From positions 1 to 64,000 of the forward strand of contig CAZRXG010000020.1 of the NCBI GenBank assembly GCA_964603985.1: a stretch of 64,000 nt of DNA. Direction: 5' to 3'. Positions 40,088-48,202 of the stretch are shown here, piece by piece. The position numbers and the translations under genes were made by a program. The DNA is from CAZRXG01 sp964603985. Lineage in GTDB: Bacteria > Chloroflexota > Anaerolineae > Aggregatilineales > UBA3940. Position 1 is the first letter of the stretch. Each line of letters starts with the position of its first letter. The notes under the pieces were generated by a model. That model saw only the letters and a program-made list of their open reading frames with translations. It was not told the DNA's origin and searched no databases.

Positions 40088-42013
40088 TCAGACCTCTGTG
40101 TGAAGGTCCATCGATGGAGTAAGTTTCTTGCGGAAAGCGGCAACCTCCGGCCCGTTGATGGCGAGTGCCAGGACACGCCCGTGATCGGAGATGACCAGCT
40201 TCTGCTGCTTCCAACGCCTGACCACCTGCTCCGCGCCCCCATCCTGCCGGGCAAGCGTCTGTGCCTCGCCGGGGTGAGCCTGGCCGAACCTGCCGACCAG
40301 TGTTCTCTCGGTCGTGGCCGCGTCCAGAAAGAGGTACAGGACTGCCTGAGCAGGGGTGAGGTCATAGGTTGTGGCTGCGCCGTAACGGGTATCCCGGATC
40401 TCAGCCGCGCCGTCCGCTGCCATGTGAAATTCGAGCGTTGCCCTTCGTACCCGCGCCAGCAGCCATTCCCTGTACACCTCTTTAACCGGGACGGCGCACG
40501 CCTCGCGCGGCACGTCGTCCGCTATTGCATAGTCGTGCAGGTAGACAAGGTCGTTCAAAACAGCTTCCGGCACAGGGAAGATGTGCTGGTACAGAGGGTG
40601 AGCGCCCAGATACTCTATCCCGAACGCCTCCGGTTGCTCGAAGTAGGGGCTGAATCTGGCCAGGTGCCATGAGCAGACGCGAACGGGCGCACTCAGGTGG
40701 AACAACAGCCGCATCTTTTCGGCCAGCCGCGCGTACACTTCGGGACTCTCGCCGGGGAACCCGTACAGCAGATTCCAGACGGCCTTGATGCCCAACTCCT
40801 TGCACCACTTCAGAAGCTGGATGTTTTGCAGCGGTGATACCCCTTTGTGCATGAGCCTGAGCGGTTCCAGGTCCAGGCTTTCGATCCCCGGCTGGATCCA
40901 CCGCACCCCCGACGCGGCCAGCATCTCAACCTCTGAGCGAGTCAGGTTGGATTTGGTCTCATAGAACAGCTTCCACCTGTGCCCCCGGCGGATGATCTCA
41001 GGCAGGGGAGTCTCGGACAGGGGCGGCATGTTCAGGTCAACGGCGAAGAAGCGGGTGATCCCGTATCGCTCCGCCCAATCCTCAAGCTCGGCCAACACGG
41101 GCTCCGGCTCCCAGACTCTGTACCGCATGATATCGTGCAGACCGCAGAAGGTGCACTGCACCTTTTCACCGTACCAGCAGCCCCGGCTGCTCTCGAAGGG
41201 TAGCCAGACTACGACCCGATCCTGCAAACCCAACCGCTCCAGCCGTTCGAAGTAGGCATCGTAGCGCAGCGGAGGACGCTCCCTATGCGCGGTGTAAAGC
41301 TCGCCGGGCGGGCTGTCGATCACCTCACCCCCGTCCTCCCGCCAACTGATCCCCGGTATGCCATCGTGGCCCTGTTGGCCCGCAATCCGGCGCACCAGTT
41401 CCGGGAAGACCGGCTCACCCTCCACCCGAACGACCACGTCCACGTAGGGGCAGACCCGCAGGATGGCCGGTCCCATCGGCCCGGCGCAGCTTGCCCCGCC
41501 GAAGACAATTGCGATCCCCGGATGGCGCTTCTTGATCAGGCGGGCCAGCGCCATCGAGGGGGCCAATTGATTTGCCGAGATCGTAAACCCGATAGCGCAG
41601 TAGCGGGACCAATCCGTTCCCTCGGCAGCCTCTTTCAGGAAGTCGCCCGTCGCCGAGATGACTTCGTCCAGCCGTTCTTCGGAGATGTCCAGGGATAGGC
41701 CGAATAGATCGGGAACACGCCGGGGACGGTGCGCGCGAAACTCGGCCAGCCAGTCACCCGTCTCTGGGCCGAAGTAGTGTTGTGCGAAGAGCCACTCTGC
41801 GACGCTCCCCTTCGAGAGGTCTTTGGCCCCCAGAAAATGGTAGAGCGTCAGGCCAATGCGTTCCGCATAATCCAGATAGAGCTCATGTGACTCAGATGCG
41901 ATCCCGTGCTGCTGCAGTGCTGCCGCCAACACCGCAAGCTGGATCGAGGGCATTGAACACTGGCTCCAGGGCATGCTTACCAACCCGACCCGAAGGCTGT
42001 CATCGTTTTTCAT
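40088..42013 (-). CDS. Cobalamin-type radical SAM protein, RiPP-maturation family
   Basis: The 641-residue protein begins MKNDDSLRVGLVSMPWSQCS followed by PSIQLAVLAAALQQHGI. An N-terminal cobalamin-binding-like region occupies about residues 1-200 and a radical SAM domain about 265-480. The cluster motif is CWYGEKVQCTFC (Cys279, Cys287, Cys290): the wide Cys-x7-Cys-x2-Cys spacing with SSRGCW before it is characteristic of the family annotated as RiPP maturation radical SAM C-methyltransferases. Start ATG 42013 has AGGTGAG just upstream; the longer open frame to 42238 runs through an inverted-repeat element and is rejected. A minus-strand TATAGT at 42082-42077 could be the -10 box. No precursor peptide or protease gene is visible beside it. 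Confidence 0.8.
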   Translation of the reverse strand: MKNDDSLRVGLVSMPWSQCSMPSIQLAVLAAALQQHGIASESHELYLDYAERIGLTLYHFLGAKDLSKGSVAEWLFAQHYFGPETGDWLAEFRAHRPRRVPDLFGLSLDISEERLDEVISATGDFLKEAAEGTDWSRYCAIGFTISANQLAPSMALARLIKKRHPGIAIVFGGASCAGPMGPAILRVCPYVDVVVRVEGEPVFPELVRRIAGQQGHDGIPGISWREDGGEVIDSPPGELYTAHRERPPLRYDAYFERLERLGLQDRVVVWLPFESSRGCWYGEKVQCTFCGLHDIMRYRVWEPEPVLAELEDWAERYGITRFFAVDLNMPPLSETPLPEIIRRGHRWKLFYETKSNLTRSEVEMLAASGVRWIQPGIESLDLEPLRLMHKGVSPLQNIQLLKWCKELGIKAVWNLLYGFPGESPEVYARLAEKMRLLFHLSAPVRVCSWHLARFSPYFEQPEAFGIEYLGAHPLYQHIFPVPEAVLNDLVYLHDYAIADDVPREACAVPVKEVYREWLLARVRRATLEFHMAADGAAEIRDTRYGAATTYDLTPAQAVLYLFLDAATTERTLVGRFGQAHPGEAQTLARQDGGAEQVVRRWKQQKLVISDHGRVLALAINGPEVAAFRKKLTPSMDLHTEV

Positions 42014-42115
42014 TGACTCACCTGGCCTGATGTGCACCTCGGCACGGGCGCCGCTTCGCCACTCAACCCGACTTTCACTATACCTGTGCTGTTTCAGGCA
42101 AGTTAGTGAACGGCA

Positions 42116-42270
42116 AACCTCAAAATCCCTAACCACTACCAGAGGTAGTGGCTTCTCCGGGATTTTGTCCCTTCGGGAACCGGTTTGCTTGGGCACTCCA
42201 TCAGGGCTTCGCCCTGCGGAGCCTTCGGCTCCGGCCATTCCTCCCCCACCACAGGTGGGGGCTTCCTGGA
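42116..42270. repeat. Palindromic element, IS200/IS605 end-like remnant
   Basis: Five stem-loops stand in a row. The first is nested: CAAAATCCC (42121-42129) pairs with GGGATTTTG (42159-42167) and encloses CCACTACC-AGA-GGTAGTGG (42133-42151). Then come TCCC-TTC-GGGA (42168-42178), CAGGGC-TTC-GCCCTG (42202-42216), GGAGCC-TTC-GGCTCC (42218-42232) and CCCCCACC-ACA-GGTGGGGG (42243-42261). Subterminal hairpins of this kind mark the ends of IS200/IS605 elements and their guide-RNA regions. No tnpA or tnpB gene is present, so this would be a non-autonomous remnant. It fills most of the 347-base gap between the radical SAM and Lnt-like genes. Confidence 0.55.
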
Positions 42271-42360
42271 AATGGAGTGAAAGTCCAGTATCACATTTAT
42301 TCAGCGCGCGATGCCTTGTTTTGCCTCAATCCCCCCCGGCAGGGCGCAATGAGAGGAAAT

Positions 42361-43890
42361 TCAATCCCCCTGCTCCGATGGACTGGAGATGGACCTGGCT
42401 GTTTTGCGCCCCCGGACTATTGCCCAGGCAGCGACTACTACAAACCCAACTATGGTCAGCCAACCGAACAGATCACCGACAATGGAGTAAATGGTGAAAA
42501 CGCCCCGGGTAGGCACCTGGGCCACCATCACCCATTCGCTGGCTGTGAAGTGATCCATCGACGCCAGCACCCGCCCGTAGGGGTCCGACACAATCGACAG
42601 GCCGTTGTCGGCGTGTCTGATCACCGAGACGCCGTTTTCGATGGCTCGGAAGACTGCCATTTGGGCGTGCATCGGATCAGCCGCGCGGAATTCGAGACTG
42701 GGTGACAGCAGGATGTCGGTGCCATTGCGGCCCGCCTGGCTGACGGTTATGGGAAAGTCCGTATCCCAACAGATCACGCCTGACAGTGTACCGAACGGGG
42801 TTTCGACCGTGCGCAGTATGCCATCGCCGGGCAGGGAGCCCTCAATCGAGCTTCCTCCGTACTTGTAGTGTTCTATCACAATGTCGCCTGCGGGATCGAT
42901 GACAATGAGCTTGTTCTCAAAAGGATGCTCATCCTGGTGAACCGTACCCATCGACATGGCTAGGTAAATACCTTCCTGGCGAGCCACTTCCTGACCCCGG
43001 GTGATCAGCGTTGCCTCGTCCTCGGCGGCCACCATTGCTGCCATTTCCGGCCAGAGGACAATCTGTGCCCCGGCTTGGGCCTCACGGATCGTTCCCTCAA
43101 GGTAGCGCTCGTAACGGTCGGTCGCCATCTGACGAAAAGCGTCCCAGTCCGTATTCCTGGTCTGCATCAGTTCACTCTGTTCCGCCCGAAAATCAACCGC
43201 GGTGAAGGAGTGCACCCGAACGGTGCCAGGCTGGGGGTGGGAGAAGGCCAACCGGGCACCGCCGAAGACCATCACCGCCAGCATGATACCGGCGTAGAGC
43301 GCGAGACCGCGCCGGATTTCGGGCCAGGAAAAAGAGTGCTCCCAGGCCCAGTTGACGATCGGGGCGAACCAGTTCGCCAGGAAGGTCAAGCCCCACATCC
43401 CGGTGACCGACAGCAATTGCATAAAGGCCAGGTTGCCGTAATAGACATAGGCCTGCGACCCAAAGCTGCCCAGCGGGCTGGTCGTCATACTGAGGAAGTC
43501 CATCGCCGTCAGTGCCAGGGGGAAGATCAGCGTGGCGGCAAAGCCCTTCAGCCGGGGTGCCAGCAACCGGTCGGCCAGGTAAGGCAGGCCACCGATCAGC
43601 AGCGTGTTGATCGCCAACGTGACGAGAGCGACTGGCAGTGGCATCCCAAACCCAATTATGTCCAACCAGGTGATCACGCCCGTCACGTAGGTCGCGAGCC
43701 AGACCAGGATGAGTCCTCGAAAGACCTTCTGCGTGCGCATAAAGCGAATCATGAACACCGTTCCCAGCCAGGCAGTCAGGGGGATGGTCCACTTTCCACT
43801 GGAAAACAGCGACAGCAGTGTTCCGATCGCCAGCCAGAGATAGGACCAGCGATCCGACGACCCTGTGATCTGCGAGCCTTGCTTGGTCAT
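42361..43890 (-). CDS. Apolipoprotein N-acyltransferase-like membrane protein
   Basis: An N-terminal half with about six to seven hydrophobic segments is followed by a carbon-nitrogen hydrolase domain and a last membrane helix (YSIVGDLFGWLTIVGFVVVAA). This is the layout of Lnt. The catalytic triad is recognisable as Glu in IVLWPEMAA, Lys in EHYKYGG and Cys in GVICWDTDFP. The usual YxKxHLVPFGE around the Lys is not kept, so this is a divergent member; an Lnt paralogue with other acyl or amide chemistry is possible. Length 509 is usual. AAGGAGG precedes the ATG. Confidence 0.78.
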   Translation of the reverse strand: MTKQGSQITGSSDRWSYLWLAIGTLLSLFSSGKWTIPLTAWLGTVFMIRFMRTQKVFRGLILVWLATYVTGVITWLDIIGFGMPLPVALVTLAINTLLIGGLPYLADRLLAPRLKGFAATLIFPLALTAMDFLSMTTSPLGSFGSQAYVYYGNLAFMQLLSVTGMWGLTFLANWFAPIVNWAWEHSFSWPEIRRGLALYAGIMLAVMVFGGARLAFSHPQPGTVRVHSFTAVDFRAEQSELMQTRNTDWDAFRQMATDRYERYLEGTIREAQAGAQIVLWPEMAAMVAAEDEATLITRGQEVARQEGIYLAMSMGTVHQDEHPFENKLIVIDPAGDIVIEHYKYGGSSIEGSLPGDGILRTVETPFGTLSGVICWDTDFPITVSQAGRNGTDILLSPSLEFRAADPMHAQMAVFRAIENGVSVIRHADNGLSIVSDPYGRVLASMDHFTASEWVMVAQVPTRGVFTIYSIVGDLFGWLTIVGFVVVAAWAIVRGRKTARSISSPSEQGD

Positions 43891-44116
43891 GATTCTCCTC
43901 CTTGGCTATTTCAGGTAGGGTAATTGCGAAGTAGGGCAGAGAGTTTCCCCGCCCTTCGCGCTCGCATGAGACTCGTGTGATGCTCCACCCGGGGGCTTGC
44001 GACGATGACGAGGCGGAGCACCACTCCCATTCTATCACGATATGGGAATTCGTCCCCGGCGGGTCACGGGAGTGTACCCTCTCGTTATGTCAGGCTGGCG
44101 ACAGGCCGAAGGTTGA

Positions 44117-45778
44117 TCAGTCGGGGCAGCGGGCTTCCTCGCCGCCGAAGACGACGTACTCGCGGACGGCCTGCCAGCGCTCCGCCTCAACGAGGGGGAC
44201 GGGTTCGCCACCGGAGAGCACGGCCACCACTTCGTACCCGGCAATGGTCTGGCCGTCCGGCGTGCAGATGGGCAGCAGGCCCAGGTCGGCGATGCGGGCG
44301 TCGCCCGGATCAACGACGAAGACCTGGGGGCGGTTTTCGACCAGGGCATCGGGCGTCAGGTCTGGGGCGGCGTCGGCCCAGGCCCGGTAGTAGGGTTCGG
44401 GGCCGGGGGGCGGACTGACTTCCTGGGGGGCGATGACCACCAGGCCGGGGGCCAGGTCTTCGGCGAAGGCGAGGTAGCGCAGCGCCCAGCTATAGTAGAA
44501 GGCGGTCGAGTGGGGGTGGGGCATCAGGAGCCAGGCTCCCGGCTCGGCGTGCGAAAGCAGGATGCGCCCGTTGACTTGGTAGGCAGTCTCGCCGCTCCGG
44601 TCGACGAGCGGCAGGTTGAAGGCCGCGATGATGACCATCGAGAGCAGTGCCGTGCCCGTCAGCGCGGTCAGATAGATGCGCCGGAGCAGGGCCGTATTGC
44701 CGGAAAGCAGGCGCTCGACGTGGGGGGCGGTCAGCTCCCACAGGCGCAGCGCCCCGAAGGCCACCAGCGGCGCGAAGATGACGTAGACCGGCGTCAGGAA
44801 GTCGTGCCAGTCGGGGATGGCGTAGCCCATCACGAAGACATACTCGGCCAGCAGACCGGCGATCAGGAACCAGGCCAGCTTGCGCTGCCGCCGGAACATT
44901 TCCCACACCCCGACGACGCCCAGCGCGTAGCCCCAGGGCATGAACTGTGCGTTCCACTGCCCGATGGACTCCGGCAGGCGGGCCGCCACCTCGCGGCGCG
45001 GCAGAGCGAACATCTGCGCCTTGAAGGGGCCGCCGGTCAGGTAGGTGGGCAGGGCAGCAACTGAGGGGCAGTAGTTGCAGAAGGGCGGGTTGGCAGCCAC
45101 ACGCAGTGGGATGACCAGGTATTGCAGCGCGGCCAGCACGACGATGGCGAGCGTGATCAGCAGGTTGCGCGGGCGGAGGAGCATCGAGCGGTCGGTGATC
45201 CAGACGATGTAGACGAAGGCCGGGAGCAGCAGGATCATGCTGACGTGGTTGCCAAAGCTCAGCGCATAGACGGCAGCCGCCGCCCAGTAGGTGGCCGGTC
45301 TGCGTGTCTGGTGCCAGGCGACCAACAGGTACATCACCAGCGCCACATAGAGGGCGTTGGGCGTGTAAAGCTCGGCGACGCTGGCCTGATACCAGAATCG
45401 CACCGCCAGCGCCAGGCTGAGGCTGGCGTAGCTGCTGGCGATCAGATTGCGCGTCAGACGGTAGGCCAGCAGGTGGATCACGCCGACCGTCGCCGCCGCG
45501 CACAGGGCGGACAGCAGGTTGAGGCGGTAGGCCATGCTGGGGCCGGGGAGGGCGTGCATCGCCAGCTTGCCCAGCACGAGGTACTGCGGGCTGCCGGGCG
45601 GGTGGATCACGCCGTTCACCAGCGCCGCGATCTGAAGCTCCATGCTGTCCAGCGACGGCCCGACGCCGGGGTGGAGCGTGCGCAGGTACAGGCCCAGCGA
45701 CAGGAGCGTGACGGCCAGCGCAGAAAACAGAACGACAGGTGTCAAGCGTGTGTGCTCATTTTGCTCGGTTTCAGGCAC
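44117..45778 (-). CDS. DUF2723 polytopic membrane protein
   Basis: About 553 residues with some ten hydrophobic segments in the first 370 and a soluble C-terminal part. The motif GVIHPPGSPQY in the first loop, preceded by an acidic SLDSMEL, matches the DUF2723 group related to protein O-mannosyltransferase-like GT-C enzymes. A lipid-linked sugar donor would be expected, but no activity is proven. I chose GTG 45778 because GGAGG lies six bases upstream (45785-45789 on the plus strand); the frame is open to a TTG at 45847. It is 72 bases downstream of the YhhN gene. Confidence 0.78.
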   Translation of the reverse strand: MPETEQNEHTRLTPVVLFSALAVTLLSLGLYLRTLHPGVGPSLDSMELQIAALVNGVIHPPGSPQYLVLGKLAMHALPGPSMAYRLNLLSALCAAATVGVIHLLAYRLTRNLIASSYASLSLALAVRFWYQASVAELYTPNALYVALVMYLLVAWHQTRRPATYWAAAAVYALSFGNHVSMILLLPAFVYIVWITDRSMLLRPRNLLITLAIVVLAALQYLVIPLRVAANPPFCNYCPSVAALPTYLTGGPFKAQMFALPRREVAARLPESIGQWNAQFMPWGYALGVVGVWEMFRRQRKLAWFLIAGLLAEYVFVMGYAIPDWHDFLTPVYVIFAPLVAFGALRLWELTAPHVERLLSGNTALLRRIYLTALTGTALLSMVIIAAFNLPLVDRSGETAYQVNGRILLSHAEPGAWLLMPHPHSTAFYYSWALRYLAFAEDLAPGLVVIAPQEVSPPPGPEPYYRAWADAAPDLTPDALVENRPQVFVVDPGDARIADLGLLPICTPDGQTIAGYEVVAVLSGGEPVPLVEAERWQAVREYVVFGGEEARCPD

Positions 45779-45850
45779 AGAACGCCTCCGGTGGGTTGGT
45801 GTCCGATCAACGAGGGGAATTGTGCCGCGTGTCTGAGGGATCGGCAAACG

Positions 45851-46573
45851 CTAGAGCAGTGTCCACGCGGCGGCGTCCAACACCTGGCCGACCGAGTAGG
45901 CGATCAACATCTGGCCGCCGCTGTAGATGATCCACACGATGTCGCGCAGCAGGGGGGTGCCGCGCTTGCGGATCAACGACCGGGCGAGGAGCACGTCCGA
46001 AGCGGCGAAGAGGATGATGCCCAACGCCAGGGTGAGCAGCGCGCCCGACTCGACGGTCAGGTCGATGGCGAGGCCGGTTGTGATGAGCAGCAGGACGCCG
46101 TAAACCAGACTGCCGGTGTTCAGCGTCCGGCTGCCGGTGGGATTGTAGACCAGCGCCCGCCACGCGATCACGGCCAGAGCCGCGCTGACGACGGCGGCGA
46201 TGAGCGGGCCGGGACCTGCCAGCGCGTAGGTGCGGCGCGCCACCAGCATGGCGGCGATGTAGAAAAGGTGCCCTACCCCGAACACACCCATGGCGGCGAT
46301 CTCCGTCCGCCGGAGGGGGAAGACATCGGCCAGGATCAGGTCGCCGACCGCGCCCGCGACCAGGCCCGCCACGATCAGGTACGCAGCGGTGGCATGGTGG
46401 ACGTCGGGCATGAAGAACCAGTGCAGCGCCAGCGCCAGCGTGGCGGCGATCATCACCAGCTTGGCCCACAGGGGCAGGCGGCGGGTGCCGTCGGCTTTTG
46501 GCTCCTTGAAGGCCGTGCCGAGGACGTAGGCGATGGCCCACACGACCACCAGCACGATCAGGAAAAGGCTCAT
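45851..46573 (-). CDS. YhhN/TMEM86-family membrane protein
   Basis: 240 residues, eight hydrophobic segments. The family motifs GAVGDLILA, FGVGHLFYIAAM and ILFAASDVLLARSLI are present with their conserved Asp residues. Animal TMEM86B is a lysoplasmalogenase; bacterial members are poorly known, so lysoplasmalogenase activity is only a possibility. GGAGGAGC directly precedes ATG 46573. Probably co-transcribed with the DUF2723 gene. Confidence 0.83.
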   Translation of the reverse strand: MSLFLIVLVVVWAIAYVLGTAFKEPKADGTRRLPLWAKLVMIAATLALALHWFFMPDVHHATAAYLIVAGLVAGAVGDLILADVFPLRRTEIAAMGVFGVGHLFYIAAMLVARRTYALAGPGPLIAAVVSAALAVIAWRALVYNPTGSRTLNTGSLVYGVLLLITTGLAIDLTVESGALLTLALGIILFAASDVLLARSLIRKRGTPLLRDIVWIIYSGGQMLIAYSVGQVLDAAAWTLL

Positions 46574-46639
46574 CGTAGCTCCTCCCGAGAAAAGGCTGAG
46601 ACACTGACTTCGGAGGCGGTCCTTCCTCCCTACGCGAGT

Positions 46640-47275
46640 TTACACCGGCTTAACCATTCGGATGCTGCCCTGAACGCGAAACCGCCTGCAGAAGCACGGA
46701 TCGGTGATCGTCTTTGTTTCCTCGAAACCGACAGCTTCGTAAAACCGGCGTGCCCCCACGTTGTCAATGAGGACATCGAGCACCAGACGCTTGAGTCCTC
46801 TGGAACGCGCCTCTTCGGCAGCATGCTCCATCAGCCGGGTAGCGACGCCCTGGCGGCGTGCTTCAGGAAGCACAGCAAGCATTTGGATGGTGTAGTCGTC
46901 GTCTTGAAGTGGCTCGAAGGTCCGCGCCATGGCAATGATCGACAGAATCATATCGGGGAGATGCCGGAGCCGGATGATCTTTAACCAGTGGCGGCCAATC
47001 CGCCCCATTGCCTTCTGTGCGGCCAGCCACTCTTCTTGTTCGAATCCTAAATATAAACCGGCGACCTGTCCCTCACACTTGGCGACGCAGATGTGACTGT
47101 AACTGTATATGTGATCGGGGATTCTGAAGAGTTCGGTGAAAACGCGGATGGTGTTTTGTTCCGGCCCCCCGAAAATGATCTGAGCGGGTTCCGGGCCGCT
47201 GAGATACATCAGGCGGCCTGCCACAGGCGCGTCTTCCGGCTGCGCCTTCCTGACACTGATCCGGCTGTCGCTCAT
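46640..47275 (-). CDS. GNAT-family N-acetyltransferase
   Basis: 211 residues. The acetyl-CoA loop is in LAVLPEARRQGVATRLMEHA (motif A, R-x-x-G-x-A), followed by LVLDVLIDNVGARRFYEAVG (motif B). The N-terminal half is only loosely GNAT-like. Acceptor unknown. ATG 47275 has GAGG about seven bases upstream; the frame is open to 47374. A minus-strand promoter TTTACC-N18-TAGAAT lies at 47402-47373. Confidence 0.85.
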   Translation of the reverse strand: MSDSRISVRKAQPEDAPVAGRLMYLSGPEPAQIIFGGPEQNTIRVFTELFRIPDHIYSYSHICVAKCEGQVAGLYLGFEQEEWLAAQKAMGRIGRHWLKIIRLRHLPDMILSIIAMARTFEPLQDDDYTIQMLAVLPEARRQGVATRLMEHAAEEARSRGLKRLVLDVLIDNVGARRFYEAVGFEETKTITDPCFCRRFRVQGSIRMVKPV

Positions 47276-47372
47276 GTCTTGCCTCACAAACCCGGCCGGG
47301 CCGAGCAACGATCCCGCAGCGAGCGAACCTGGTGGACGTGGCTCATGATAGCCCGGTTTCCTCTTTCGCACC

Positions 47373-47402
47373 ATTCTATCTCAAGCAGTGTTGGCCGGTA
47401 AA
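47373..47402 (-). promoter_or_regulatory. Promoter of GNAT gene
   Basis: On the minus strand TTTACC (complement of 47397-47402) and TAGAAT (complement of 47373-47378) are 18 bases apart, about 98 bases before the GNAT start. It occupies part of the 380-base gap before greA. Confidence 0.4.
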
Positions 47403-47490
47403 CCCGGCAGAATACTGGGGCCATGTCTTCGGGGATAACCGGCGGCCCCTGTACAATCCCTGGGAGAGGGAGCCATGCGGCCCGCAGACC

Positions 47491-47519
47491 TTTACAGCCT
47501 TCTGAATGTGTGCTAATAT
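47491..47519 (+). promoter_or_regulatory. greA promoter with extended -10
   Basis: TTTACA at 47491-47496, a 17-base spacer, and TAATAT at 47514-47519 preceded by TGC, which gives an extended -10 element. Expected start near 47526, about 130 bases before the greA start codon. Confidence 0.7.
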
Positions 47520-47539
47520 TACTTTTAGACACAGAGGCG

Positions 47540-47560
47540 AACTGAGCTTTTTGCTCAGTT
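47540..47560 (+). other. greA leader hairpin 1
   Basis: AACTGAGC (47540-47547) pairs perfectly with GCTCAGTT (47553-47560) around five T. It lies close to the expected 5' end of the greA transcript. Confidence 0.55.
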
Positions 47561-47599
47561 TGCTTATTTCTTGCCTGAATAACCAGATAGAGAGTCGTT

Positions 47600-47625
47600 G
47601 ATCGCCCTCCAGGGGCGGTCTTTTT
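47600..47625 (+). terminator. Intrinsic terminator inside the greA leader
   Basis: GATCGCCC (47600-47607) pairs with GGGCGGTC (47613-47620, one G-U pair), followed by a T run to 47625. It ends 30 bases before the greA ATG and about 100 bases after the likely transcription start, so it would release a short leader RNA. E. coli greA has a comparable leader terminator that produces the GraL RNAs. Confidence 0.7.
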
Positions 47626-47655
47626 CGCTTGTCGCTGCCAGCAAGGGTTTAAGTC

Positions 47656-48135
47656 ATGGAAAATCAAGTCGTATACCTGACGAGAGAGGGTTACGAGAAG
47701 ATCGAAGCCGAGTTAAGCGAGTTACGCACCGTGCGCCGGAGCGAGGTTGCCAACAGGCTTCGTCTGGCTCTGGAAGAGGGGGGCGACCTCACCGAGAATG
47801 CCGAGTACGAGGATGCCAAAAACGAGCAGGCTTTTGTCGAAGGGCGCATCCAGGAGTTAGAATTGCTGCTCAGCCGGGCACGTATCATCGAGGACGAGGA
47901 ACCCGATGGCCCCGCCGACGCGGTGCGGCTGAACAGCGTCGTGACGGTGCAGGGGGAAGACGACGAAGCGGATACCTTCCACATTGTCGGCAAGTACGAG
48001 GCCGATCCACGCGTCGGCAAGCTCAGCAACGAGTCGCCCCTGGGACAGGCTCTGTTGGGGAAGAAGGCCGGGGACACAGTCACGATCAGTGCCCCTGATG
48101 GGGACTTCGAATACCGCATTCTGTCTGTCGAGTGA
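47656..48135 (+). CDS. greA: Transcription elongation factor GreA
   Basis: Rescues backtracked RNA polymerase by stimulating transcript cleavage. 159 residues: an N-terminal coiled coil with the acidic tip LEEGGDLTENAEYEDAKN (Asp44 and Glu47 are the key acidic residues) and a C-terminal FKBP-like domain ending SPLGQALLGKKAGDTVTI. AAGGG at 47643-47647 serves ATG 47656. Upstream are an extended -10 promoter, a hairpin and an intrinsic terminator, so control by termination in the leader is likely. lysS follows after 67 bases on the same strand. Confidence 0.96.
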   Translation: MENQVVYLTREGYEKIEAELSELRTVRRSEVANRLRLALEEGGDLTENAEYEDAKNEQAFVEGRIQELELLLSRARIIEDEEPDGPADAVRLNSVVTVQGEDDEADTFHIVGKYEADPRVGKLSNESPLGQALLGKKAGDTVTISAPDGDFEYRILSVE

Positions 48136-48202
48136 AGGATACCCCCGGCAGGTCGGCGGGTATTCTGGAAATTCCAATAGCAACTGATACGGGAAAAGAA
48201 CT

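Noticed and set aside
42014..42238. N-terminal extension of the radical SAM protein through the hairpin element
   Set aside because: The frame is open, but ATG 42013 has a good ribosome binding site and the family normally starts there; the extension only reads the palindromes.
45122..46984. 620-codon open frame on the plus strand
   Set aside because: It covers parts of three clear minus-strand genes (DUF2723, YhhN, GNAT), is rich in Gln/Arg/His/Asp as antisense frames are here, and shows no family motif.
47284..47667. 127-codon minus-strand frame in the greA upstream gap
   Set aside because: It runs through the greA promoter, hairpins and terminator and has no ribosome binding site; a regulatory region explains the sequence better.
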